Below, piece after piece: positions 53,713 to 62,038 of a stretch of DNA of 64,000 bases (its first letter is position 1; each line of letters starts with the position of its first letter). The position numbers and the translations under genes are program-made. Origin of the DNA: Collinsella sp. AF20-14LB (GTDB taxonomy: Bacteria; Actinomycetota; Coriobacteriia; Coriobacteriales; Coriobacteriaceae); assembly GCF_003459505.1 (NCBI RefSeq), contig NZ_QRWD01000001.1, forward strand, positions 138,746 through 202,745, in the 5' to 3' direction. The notes under the pieces were generated by a model, which made no database searches, had not been told where the DNA came from, and saw nothing but the letters and a program-made list of their open reading frames with translations.

Positions 53713-55224
53713 TTATCGATAAGATACGGACTGCTGGGAGTCCTTTACGACAACGTCGTGGGCGCCGCCTTCGACGATGGAGGTGGAGCTGACCAGGGTC
53801 AGGCGTGCCTTTTCCTGGAGCTCGGGGATCGAGAGGGCGCCGCAGTTGCACATCGTGGACTTGACCTTGTAGAGCGTGCCGCCCACGCCGTCCTTGAGGG
53901 AACCGGCATAGGGAACGTAGGAGTCGACGCCCTCGACGAAGCTGAGCTTCGCCGCGCCGCCCAGGTCGTAGCGCTGCCAGTTGCGGGCACGCGCAGAACC
54001 CTCGCCCCAGTACTCCTTCATGTACTGGCCGTTGACGTTGACGCGCTCGGTCGGGCTCTCGTCAAAGCGGGCGAAGTAGCGGCCCAGCATCATAAAGTCG
54101 GCGCCCATGGCAAGGGCGAGCGTCATGTGGTAGTCGTAGACGATGCCGCCGTCGGAGCACACGGGCACGTAGACACCGGTCTCCTCGTAGTACTCGTCAC
54201 GGGCGCGGCAGACGTCGATCAGCGCGGTGGCCTGGCCACGGCCGATGCCCTTGGTCTCGCGGGTGATGCAAATGGAACCGCCGCCGATACCGACCTTGAT
54301 GAAGTCGGCCCCGCAGTCGGCCAAGAAGCGGAAGCCCTCGGCGTCGACGACGTTACCGGCACCGACCTTGACGTCCTCGCCGTAGTTGGCGCGGATCCAC
54401 TCGATGGTGCGCTTCTGCCACTCGCTGAAGCCCTCGGAAGAATCGATGCACAGGACATCGGCACCGGCCTCGATGAGCAGCGGCACGCGCTCGGCATAGT
54501 CGCGGGTATTGATACCGGCGCCGACCATATAGCGCTTGTCGTTATCGAGCAGCTCGTTGGGGTTGGTCTTGTGGCTGTCGTAGTCCTTGCGGAAGACGAT
54601 GCCCATAAGGTGATCGTTGTCGTCGACGATAGGTAGGGCGTTGAGCTTGTTGTCCCAGATGACGTCGTTGGCAACCTTGAGGCTGATGTTCTTGTCGCCC
54701 ACGATGAGCTGCTCGCGCGGGGTCATGAACTCGGAGACCTTCTTCTGGTGGTCATCGCGGCTGGGGCGATAGTCACGGCTGGTGACGATGCCCAGGAGCT
54801 TGCCCTTGGGAGTGCCATCGTCGGTGACCGGCATGGTGGAGTGGCCGGTCTTCTCCTTGAGCTCGATGACCTGCTCCATGGTCATGTCGGGGGTCAGCGT
54901 GGAATCGGACTGAACGAAACCAGCCTTGTGATCCTTAACGGCCTTAACCATAGCAGCCTCGGACTCGGGGGTCTGAGAACCGTAAATGAAGGACAGGCCA
55001 CCCTCGGTAGCGAGCGCGACGCCCATGTCGACGCCCGAGACGGACTGCATGATGGCGGAAACCATGGGGATGTTCAGGGTGATTGCCGGCTTCTCACCGC
55101 GCTTGAAGCGGGTTAGCGGCGTCTTAAGAGAGACGTTGTTGGGGATGCACTGCGAGGACGAGTAACCAGGAACCAGCAGATACTCCGAAAACGTGTGGGA
55201 CTCACCGGGAAAGAACGTAGCCAT
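53713..55224 (-). CDS. guaB: inosine-5'-monophosphate dehydrogenase
   Basis: 503 residues. The TIM barrel is interrupted by two CBS domains (about 95-215, with [20 protein letters not shown] and [10 protein letters not shown]). The catalytic loop is in [20 protein letters not shown] (about 308-327) with the catalytic Cys. It makes XMP from IMP with NAD, controlling guanine nucleotide supply. AAGGAG precedes the ATG. A good promoter is at 55304-55332. Confidence 0.97.
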   Translation of the reverse strand: MATFFPGESHTFSEYLLVPGYSSSQCIPNNVSLKTPLTRFKRGEKPAITLNIPMVSAIMQSVSGVDMGVALATEGGLSFIYGSQTPESEAAMVKAVKDHKAGFVQSDSTLTPDMTMEQVIELKEKTGHSTMPVTDDGTPKGKLLGIVTSRDYRPSRDDHQKKVSEFMTPREQLIVGDKNISLKVANDVIWDNKLNALPIVDDNDHLMGIVFRKDYDSHKTNPNELLDNDKRYMVGAGINTRDYAERVPLLIEAGADVLCIDSSEGFSEWQKRTIEWIRANYGEDVKVGAGNVVDAEGFRFLADCGADFIKVGIGGGSICITRETKGIGRGQATALIDVCRARDEYYEETGVYVPVCSDGGIVYDYHMTLALAMGADFMMLGRYFARFDESPTERVNVNGQYMKEYWGEGSARARNWQRYDLGGAAKLSFVEGVDSYVPYAGSLKDGVGGTLYKVKSTMCNCGALSIPELQEKARLTLVSSTSIVEGGAHDVVVKDSQQSVSYR

Positions 55225-55303
55225 GTTTCTCCTTTTTCCATGCGACCGGTCGGCTGCAGGCCTCGTAGGACCCAGCCCAACCTTGGGCGCCCAATACTGG
55301 GGA

Positions 55304-55332
55304 AGTATCTTAACGCACTTTGACTGCTACAA
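55304..55332 (-). promoter_or_regulatory. guaB promoter
   Basis: On the minus strand -35 TTGTAG (55332-55327) and -10 GATACT (55309-55304), with a 17-base spacer. A GCCCAA/TTGGGC hairpin lies in the leader at about 55276-55290. Confidence 0.65.
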
Positions 55333-55417
55333 TGCATGGTTTAGAAAGAGCACACGAGGGTTTGACGCAGGCTTTGCGTTTGCCCAGCAATCACTTTAGC
55401 GGGGAGACGTGGAGCGT

Positions 55418-55765
55418 ATGAAGTACAAGACGACGGCAAAGTTGGTCATTCAAGCGTGCGACAAGGATTTGCCGGGCGTGTTCGGCCATGGCTGCGTCTT
55501 GCTGCTGCAGGGTATTGCCCGGGAGCACTCACTCAACCGCGCCGCCAAAAGCATGGGCATGGCGTATTCTAAGGCCTGGCGCATCGTGAACGAGGCCGAA
55601 GGGCAGCTGGGATGCAAACTCATCGAGCGCGACGGCGCCCGCGGATCCACGCTCACGCCCTCCGGCGAGCGAGCCATAGCGGTGTACGAGGAGCTGCAGG
55701 CCGACATCAACCATGTAATTGCCGCAAAGGCCAACGACCTCATCGCCAGCATCAACGCAGGATAG
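55418..55765 (+). CDS. ModE-like winged helix-turn-helix protein
   Basis: 115 residues from the ATG at 55418; a GTG three codons earlier is possible. The LysR/ModE-type wHTH covers about 25-85 (SLNRAAKSMGMAYSKAWRIV, then ERDGARGSTLTPSGERAI). The molybdate-binding MOP domains of full ModE are missing, so it is a single-domain regulator. Its ligand and targets are unknown. It is divergent from guaB and convergent with the PLP gene. Confidence 0.85.
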   Translation: MKYKTTAKLVIQACDKDLPGVFGHGCVLLLQGIAREHSLNRAAKSMGMAYSKAWRIVNEAEGQLGCKLIERDGARGSTLTPSGERAIAVYEELQADINHVIAAKANDLIASINAG

Positions 55766-55834
55766 TCCTTTTGGGACTGAATTGTTGTCCAGCGCGCCCT
55801 CGGATTGAGGCTCGCGCCACAAAATGGGCCCATC

Positions 55835-55956
55835 TACTACGTTTAGTTGAATACCCTAGACCATACCGGGCATTATGAAAATAAAACCGCTGGTAGACAG
55901 CTTGGCGATTTTCAAAATAAGCGGGTATGGTCGACCCCTACGGCTTAAACGTAGTA
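55835..55956. repeat. long nested hairpin between convergent genes
   Basis: Outer arms TACTACGTTTA/TAAACGTAGTA, inner arms GACCATACC/GGTATGGTC, then TGAAAAT/ATTTTCA and a GCTG.AGACAGC tip. It spans 122 nt between the wHTH and PLP genes, where a two-way terminator is expected, but lacks the usual short stem plus T-run. Confidence 0.75.
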
Positions 55957-55990
55957 AATAGGCCGTTTTCGTGGCACAGACCCCGATTAG

Positions 55991-57007
55991 CTACTTGCGG
56001 AGGGCGTTGTCTAGGGTGGCGGCCACGATCAGGGGGTTGTCGGTGCCGACGAAGAGGCGGATGGTGCACCCCTGCTTGCCGCGTGGAGCCGAAAGGCGCG
56101 TCGTTGCGCCGCCGGCCGGCGATGTACGAAACTCCCCCGGCAAAGCATCGAACAAATCGCCCGCACTGCGCTCGATAAGGTCAAACTCAACTGCCGGACC
56201 AAAGCCGTGCTCGAGGATTCCAGTTGCAACCGCATGGTCGGGATGCGAGCTCAGTCCGGGATAGCGCACGGCGTGCACCATCTCATTGACAGCCAAGTAC
56301 TCGGCCAGCGCACGTGCGCGGTCGAAATGTGCCTGCATGCGGGCATCGAGCGAGTCCAGCCCACGCTCCAGCACGTCGGCCTCCTCGGTAGAAAGGTCGA
56401 GCGCCGACGCACCGCAGCCCGCAAACAACGCGTGCACGCATTCAGCCGCGGCATCCACGCGATGGCGCTTGAGCTGCGAGCGCGCCACCGAAGCGGCAAC
56501 CAGCTTGCGCGGAGCCTTACCGGCGCATACGCGATCGAGCGCCTCGAGCGACAGCGCAGCGCCCAGCCGCAACGGATCGCAGCCAAAGACGCATGCCACG
56601 GTGTTGTCCACAACCAGCAGCGCATGGGCCTCACGCGCCGCCCGACCCAGCGTACGCAGATCGGGCACACGCAGACCAAACCCGCCGATGGAGTTGACGA
56701 ACCACCACAGGTGCGGCCCCTCGGCATCAAACGAAGCATCAAAGCCCTCGGACGTAGCAGCAAACGCCGCAGCCGCGGGCTCCCCCACCATAGCCACGTC
56801 GCAGGCATCAAAGCCGCGCGCAAACACATCGGCAAAGTCATTGGCAAACGCAACCAGGCGATCGCCGGGACGTACAATCCCCAACAGAGACAGCGCCGCC
56901 GGCACATGCGGCGCTGCAGCAAGACGTGCCTCACGCGCGCCGGCCCTTGCAGCCCAGGCCTCTTCTAGCTGCTGTACATCCACACGGCACCGTCCCTTCA
57001 TAAGCAA
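55991..57007 (-). CDS. divergent Cys/Met-metabolism-type PLP-fold protein
   Basis: 338 residues if started at the first ATG; a GTG at 56983 may be the real start. Family marks are LLVVDNTVACVFGCDPLRLG (about 130-149), YPGLSSHPDHAVATGI (about 255-270) and the C-terminal IRLFVGTDNPLIVAATLDNA. The SATKxxxGH segment that carries the PLP lysine in cystathionine gamma-synthase relatives is not seen; a Lys in CAGKAPRK (about 176) is the only nearby candidate. It may be a degenerate or repurposed enzyme. A terminator-like hairpin lies right at its 5' end. Confidence 0.65.
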   Translation of the reverse strand: MLMKGRCRVDVQQLEEAWAARAGAREARLAAAPHVPAALSLLGIVRPGDRLVAFANDFADVFARGFDACDVAMVGEPAAAAFAATSEGFDASFDAEGPHLWWFVNSIGGFGLRVPDLRTLGRAAREAHALLVVDNTVACVFGCDPLRLGAALSLEALDRVCAGKAPRKLVAASVARSQLKRHRVDAAAECVHALFAGCGASALDLSTEEADVLERGLDSLDARMQAHFDRARALAEYLAVNEMVHAVRYPGLSSHPDHAVATGILEHGFGPAVEFDLIERSAGDLFDALPGEFRTSPAGGATTRLSAPRGKQGCTIRLFVGTDNPLIVAATLDNALRK

Positions 57008-57042
57008 AAACCCACGATGCGGGTGTTCCCCGCATCGTGGGT
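57005..57042 (-). terminator. hairpin at the 5' end of the PLP-fold gene
   Basis: On the minus strand ACCCACGATGCGGG pairs with CCCGCATCGTGGGT and is followed by TTTTTG, directly before the first possible start codon. It may end transcription from the broken upstream gene or act as a leader attenuator. Confidence 0.75.
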
Positions 57043-57079
57043 AACGGCTGCAGTATAGCGCCGATGGGCGACGAAGCGC

Positions 57080-57816
57080 CTAGATGCTGAGCGTGTGATA
57101 GGTCACGCTCGCACCCGGAGCGTCAACGGTCACGCCATAGGCCTCGGGTGGCCAAAAGCGTCTGCAACGTCGAGCATCTCAAAGTTGGCATCCCAGCTGT
57201 CAAAGATACGATGCACCAACACCGCGAGTTCCTCGGCACACAGCAGGGGAAACGGCGCATCTGCCGCACCCTGAAGCGCGACCGACCCGCCCGAGCATGC
57301 CTCGAACAACTGCACCAAAAATGGGTCGGTTAATGCTGGCGATGCGGTATACAGATACGGCACGCGCAGGACTTTGGCTTGGATGCCGTCGCGCGATGCA
57401 TAGTAACGGCACAGGTCGTTGGCAGCGCGGGCGATAATGCCCTTGCCCGTCTGGGCGCCACTGGCGGCCGTGGCGTCGTCGTCACATCTGCCAGTGGTGC
57501 CCTCTGCACCCGCGGGCCCCGCAATAAACAGCAGCTGCACATTGCGTCCCATACAGGCACGAAACACCGAGCGCAGCAGCCCAATGTCGCCAAAAGTCAC
57601 GGTATGCGGGGTGAGGTAGGTAGAAAGGTAGACCACGCGCTCAAACTCGTAGGCCTGGTCCAGGTGCTGGAGGAGCTCTTTCCACGAAGCATGGGGCGAC
57701 GACTCATCGCGGCGCGCGTCCTGCGCGGCTACGACCTACACATGGTCGCCGGGGAACGCCTTGGAGCAAAAGTCATCGTCAACATATGCGGTGTTGCCAA
57801 CAACCAGCACTTCCAC
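57080..57816 (-). pseudogene. SDR/epimerase-like gene broken by a stop and a frameshift
   Basis: From a GTG at 57816 (GGAGGGG 6 bases upstream) the frame reads VEVLVVGNTAYVDDDFCSKA and then an in-frame TAG. The same frame resumes through RVVYLSTYLTPHTVTFGDIG, VQLLFIAGPAGA and ARAANDLCRYYASRDGIQAK, like a Rossmann/SDR-type protein. Near 57150 a TTTT run shifts the frame; adding one base restores an ending PPEAYGVTVDAPGASVTYHT. Two independent lesions make it a likely pseudogene. Confidence 0.65.
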
Positions 57817-57971
57817 GGCGTTCCCCCTCCCCAAAAATCTACTTTTGCCATAGTCAAACATGCGTATTGTACGCTGTAAAAGCGAGCCAAGGCGCCTTTA
57901 AGGCTGTTTTAAGAACTTTTTAGAGGATGTGAGAGCGGCAACTCATTCGACTTAGATTCATCGAGGAAATG

Positions 57972-58424
57972 CTATTCGCTCTGAAAAGGCACATCGCAAT
58001 CTGCTGACAGCTCTGCAGGGAGAATGGCAGGCAATGTAAGCGCTCCCATGGGTGAAAGTCCAGTAACAACCATCAAATAGCTCTTTGCATGGGCATATGC
58101 CATCGAAATAGCATTTGAAAGAAGGTAGTGACGCGCCTCGTCATCGGGAGAGTTCATTGGCATTTGCGCTGAAACCGAGATGGATACTGTAACGCCAGCG
58201 TGAATCTTCTCCTGTGCACCTTCGTCTCTGTCAAGGAGGCTGCCAATTACGCACATCTTTAGACTTGCGCGTGCATCATTACCTTTTTTCGAAAGATGGA
58301 CATCTTGGTAGCTAACGTCAACTTTTAATTCCATGTTATCCGAGGGCGAATCCTCGATATGGAAATCGGAGTCAACGACGAACAAATGAACGACTTGAAT
58401 CGGAGCAATAAAATCCCCACTCAT
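57972..58424 (-). CDS. SecB-like chaperone of a toxin-antitoxin-chaperone cassette
   Basis: 150 residues with a SecB-like fold signature: alternating beta strands (ELKVDVSYQDVHL, ARASLKMCVIGSLL) and the C-terminal helix pattern AISMAYAHAKSYLMVVTGLS followed by PMGALTLPAILP. Actinobacteria normally lack general SecB; solitary SecB-like proteins there usually guard an antitoxin. Its ATG overlaps the stop of the HTH antitoxin gene (ATGA), so the two are coupled. The predicted role is to bind the antitoxin tail and protect it from proteolysis. Confidence 0.8.
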   Translation of the reverse strand: MSGDFIAPIQVVHLFVVDSDFHIEDSPSDNMELKVDVSYQDVHLSKKGNDARASLKMCVIGSLLDRDEGAQEKIHAGVTVSISVSAQMPMNSPDDEARHYLLSNAISMAYAHAKSYLMVVTGLSPMGALTLPAILPAELSADCDVPFQSE

Positions 58425-58810
58425 GCTGCCAAACCTCCGGAAATCATCTCGAGATTCACATGCGAGGACGGACGCTCGTTCCTAAAAGACCATTGCTCTC
58501 GCACGAAATTGTTGGATGAAAGAAACGGTAGCTCTTTAGAATAGCTAACGGTAACCTTAGGAACGATATTGATACCCAAAGCAAGCTCGAACCTAGCGAT
58601 CGTCTTCAGCGTCATATTGGGCTGAGAATTCAACAGCTTCGAAAGCGACTGAAGGCTCACGCCCATACGCTTTGCCAAATCGCTTTTGCTTAAACCCAGA
58701 CGCTTCATCTCGCGATGAACAATAAACTCGATATCTAGCGCGTGTTCATAAGCGCGTGTTTCGCTGGTTTCTGTATCGGCGTAAAAATCAGATAAATCTA
58801 CTTTATTCAT
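58421..58810 (-). CDS. HigA-like antitoxin with chaperone-dependent C-terminal tail
   Basis: 129 residues from the ATG at 58810 (GGAG 6 bases upstream; an ATG eight codons earlier has none). An XRE-type helix-turn-helix sits at about 40-75 (LGLSKSDLAKRMGVSLQSLS, then KLLNSQPNMTLKTIARFELA). A further tail of about 40 residues (LPFLSSNNFVREQWSF ...) is hydrophobic and extends beyond usual HigA proteins, as in chaperone-addicted antitoxins. It probably represses through the palindrome at 59044-59073. Confidence 0.8.
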   Translation of the reverse strand: MNKVDLSDFYADTETSETRAYEHALDIEFIVHREMKRLGLSKSDLAKRMGVSLQSLSKLLNSQPNMTLKTIARFELALGINIVPKVTVSYSKELPFLSSNNFVREQWSFRNERPSSHVNLEMISGGLAA

Positions 58811-58850
58811 TGTGTTCTCCGTTTCGAAAGCCAAGTATAAAAGTCAAGGC

Positions 58851-59024
58851 TCAGATTCCAGAAGTTGACGTGCTATTCTGGCCGATCATTGTTCGAGCGG
58901 TTAATTTCCGCTTAGGGTCTGACAACATTTTCTGGAATTGAGAGTTGTCGGGAGAAGCCGTCAATTCCCAAAACGGTCGACCCTTGAGGTCTCTATATTC
59001 GACAAGATCATATCCTTCTGCCAA
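58851..59024 (-). CDS. small ORF in the toxin position
   Basis: 57 residues from a TTG with GGGAGG 5 bases upstream; the frame also runs up to an ATG within the operator, but that start would be at the transcript end. YDLVEYRDLKGRPFWEL near the N-terminus is faintly like the opening of Gp49/HigB-type toxins (VEYRD.KG). The rest does not match, and it is about half the usual length. It may be a truncated toxin, a new small toxin, or not translated. Confidence 0.4.
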   Translation of the reverse strand: MAEGYDLVEYRDLKGRPFWELTASPDNSQFQKMLSDPKRKLTARTMIGQNSTSTSGI

Positions 59025-59043
59025 AGGGCACCTCCCATTTCTA

Positions 59044-59104
59044 GATGAACTTAACTTATAGGTTAAGTTCATCCATTTAAATACATATAACGAGGTCCAG
59101 ACAA
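59044..59104 (-). promoter_or_regulatory. promoter and palindromic operator of the antitoxin-chaperone cassette
   Basis: On the minus strand -35 TTGTCT (59104-59099) and -10 TTTAAA (59081-59076) with a 17-base spacer. A perfect 12-bp-arm palindrome, GATGAACTTAAC and GTTAAGTTCATC with a 6-base centre (59044-59073), covers the expected start site. This is the typical place for an antitoxin operator. Confidence 0.7.
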
Positions 59105-59936
59105 GATTCCTCTGCCCCAATCGATAAACAAACCAGTCGAGCTTATGCAAAATCCGGAAGTGTGCGGCATATTCTAGACACGTCAACCACACTGGATAGT
59201 GGCAACGCTTCTACCTGCGGGTTCTTTTCATGAAAAGGACGATGTGCTCGAGGGTTCCAAAATTTGCCGCATGCTTCCGTCGGGCGTTTCCGGAAGTGCG
59301 GTGAAAAACCGAGATCGACAGACCAGACCCCTGTTTTAGCCTTCCGCGACCTGCGGTTTTGTTGCCGAAATTCGGTTTATGCTCGGAGGTTTCCGATTTT
59401 TCCCCGCACTTCCGAAAAGCACCCTTAAACCGCGCGTCCCGAAGCGGAAAACCGCCGGATATTTGTTCTCCCCAAATGAGATCCTTGTTTTGCCTGGCCG
59501 AATCTTACATCCAAACAAAAAAAGAGGACCGACGCATCAACCCTCTTCAGGTGTCGCCCGAAGGCTTCCAGCGCAATTGATTTAATTCTAATCGATATCA
59601 CTTGTTTGACCACGATCACGTCAACCAGTAGAAGCCGCCCATGCTCGATCATTCCATTGCCGGGATGGTGCTTGGCTAGTACGTCACACATTGCATACAT
59701 GAAAAAAGGGCAACACTCTCAATTTGAAAGCGTCACCCTTAAAGCTCCCAAAGAGCTTTTGTATTGCAGGAAGATACTCTACACTATCTTCCCTTGATTG
59801 GCGGGTCGAAACAGACACCATTGTGATTTCAAGCAGAAAGCGTTATATTAAGTATGCATTTGCACGTGGTGTTCGCACTATACGCTCAGATGCCATAGTT
59901 TACAAAGATGGCCTTCTTCATAGACGCTAGGTGGGA
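59105..59936. other. gene-poor 830-bp stretch with a repeat cluster
   Basis: No convincing gene is present. The motif CCGGAAGTG(T)GCGG occurs at about 59154-59167 and 59290-59301, and inverted at about 59403-59413. The last two lie in the arms of a long imperfect hairpin, 59287-59417. Small open frames around 59425-59930 resemble nothing recognised. Base composition is lower in GC than the rest of the window. Confidence 0.5.
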
Positions 59937-61531
59937 TTACTCACTAGTAGCCGATATGTCGAAGGCCTTCTTGTACTTAAGGAAATCATACATTCTAATA
60001 AGCCGTTTCAGCTCGCTATTACCGTGGATTATCTTGCGATCGTCTATGATGAGCGCCCTCAGATATTCAAGCAACTTATTTAGATCGATCTCATCTTCTT
60101 CAAGTAGCACAAGCTTTTTAAATGCTTCCTCAAAGCCTTCGTTAGCTATAACAGACTGAACCGAGTGTCTAATTCCCGAATGATGATAGCTACCTTTTGC
60201 CTTTCGTAGGCTGTTGTTTAGAAAAGCATCTAAATCCTTCTTCTCATCTATTTCCTTTAGCATCCTTGGATTAAGAACTTCCCCTGAATACGCGCTTAAA
60301 TACTTATACATGGGCAAACCACCCGAGTTAGAAGCAAGCAGCGAAGGAAGGTATTCCTCGACGGCAAGCTTAGGAGCAACATGTTCGTCATCAAACACAA
60401 CATCACGATATAGAAGTTCGGCTTTGACCATATGCCCGTGCCCTAAAGAAGCATTCACAACACCGATGCCCAGCACAAGGTGCTGTCCCTCCGGAAGTCT
60501 CTCGAGGTCGCTAAAACTCGCTTCAACTACCAGAGAGTCATTCGGATCGCCCTCATCAGCCAAGGCGTAGATGCTCCTGCGAAGCTCACGAATGATCCTG
60601 GGCGAGAAGGAGCATTTGGATTGTCCAATTGCTTCATACACCGCACCAAAATCGTTCGTCCTAATCTCGGTCATGCTTATCTCGCCAATACCTGGAAAGG
60701 TAAACGAATGAGTTGAGGTTGCGTTTTCTCCCCTAGTAAGGAAGATAAAGCGCTTTCTAAGCAACGCAAGATTGTTAGAACCGAGGCAGCGCGAAATCGA
60801 CATGAGGATAGCTTGGATATCGGGGTCGTTAAGGGAATAACCGATAAAAATAATTGGGTATTCCATAAAAATAGTTAACAACTTGGCAGCCAAGTAATCC
60901 TGTGTTTCGGCGAGTTTTGCGTAATCTGCCTCCTCAAGAACCATAGATTCAGGATTATCCATAGAACCGTGGATCTTATAGATTTCACCCATTTCAAAAG
61001 ATCTGTGAAAGACGAGATCGTCTTGGCCAAAAAAACTTTAAACTCGGGAAATAGCGACTCCAGGAGACAGTCATAGTTGGTTGTTATAACTCCAGAGATA
61101 CGCCGCCTGCCAACCTCTCTCAATATATCAAGCTCATGCGTCATATATGCAGGTTTGAACGAGGATAACCTCTCGGCCGCCATGATCTTTAAAATAGATT
61201 TACGCTGACGAATGTCCTCTACATGATCGTTTCTAAAAGAAGCGAAGCGAGGGTCCTCAAGAACAGCTATGCGCATATCCTTATCAAGCATCGTCGCGGC
61301 AGAGGGCAATGCGCTATTGTCAGACTCATCTGGACAACGTGCCAGGTACGAGTCAAGCCGAAAGGGATCATCGGAAAGACGGGAACAGAGGTGCCTTAAC
61401 AAACCAACCCAATCGTCGGTACCCATGTATCTACGGGAAAACCCCGAGCCAACGAATAAATAGGGGCTACGGCCCACCCCATTTATCAGACGGACAACGC
61501 TGTCTACAATGTCATTTCTTCCGACTTCCAT
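59937..61531 (-). pseudogene. SIR2-domain protein split by a homopolymer frameshift
   Basis: The first part (from 61531) carries SIR2-type NAD motifs: PYLFVGSGFSRRYMG (about 24-38) and GVITTNYDCLLE (about 140). A run of seven A (61029-61035, plus strand) then breaks the frame. With one more base it continues GQDDLVFHRSFEMGEIYKIH, then HGSMDNPES and IIFIGYSLNDPDIQAILMS, as in SIR2_2 proteins, with a further 250-residue C-terminal region. Together they make one protein of about 530 residues. Standalone SIR2 proteins are often anti-phage NADases. No partner gene is clear. Confidence 0.75.
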
Positions 61532-61661
61532 CTAGCGCCTCCAAACAAGCTACTTCCATAAGTATAGAACATATGTTTGGATTTTACTAGAATTGCAAGA
61601 CTTCATCGGAGACAAAGCTGCTCGACAATTGAAAATTCGAACCGCACAGGTGACCCAATAT

Positions 61662-61784
61662 TCAGCAGTGCTCCGACGAGCAAATATTCATTTCGCGCCT
61701 CAGGCAATCTAGCGCAGCGGCATCAGTTAGAACGCCATGACTCTCTAGGAGTTCGATAAGTTGAGCGAAAGTCTAAAATTCCAT
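61662..61784 (-). pseudogene. short degenerate ORF
   Basis: An ATG with AGGAG about 10 bases upstream gives MEF then a TAG; the frame continues TFAQLIELLESHGVLTDAAA through a Cys-rich end. It is a 40-codon fragment, perhaps the tail of a lost gene. The identity is unknown. Confidence 0.3.
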
Positions 61785-61802
61785 CGCCAAAGTAACTCCT
61801 AA

Positions 61803-61850
61803 AATCAAAGGGCCGTTGCCGATAACAACCGAACAACGACCCTCCTTTGT
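61803..61850. terminator. terminator-like hairpin between the SIR2 and membrane protein genes
   Basis: AAAGG.GGGTCGTTG pairs with CAACG.CCCTTT around an A/T-rich loop, followed on the minus strand by GATTTTAG. The rest of the 500-bp gap shows only the short degenerate ORF at 61662-61784. Confidence 0.55.
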
Positions 61851-62038
61851 CATCGCCTCACGTAGAGCCCACGACAACTGCATCACTAACAGGATGGTAA
61901 CCTAGATGCGCAGTAATTGCGCATCCAAATAAGTTAATCATGTAGCAAATACTCTTCGCGTTGAAACTAATGCGAAGCATTTTCGCGTCCGTGCACGAGA
62001 ATGCGCAGTCAATATGCGGAAAGGCAAAGATGATTCAC

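Noticed and set aside
59425..59700. 91-codon minus-strand frame in the gene-poor stretch
   Set aside because: No recognisable domain, no ribosome site, and it overlaps the repeat cluster; could be a remnant but cannot be supported.
59724..59930. 68-codon plus-strand frame next to the SIR2 gene
   Set aside because: Product resembles nothing known and has no start signal.
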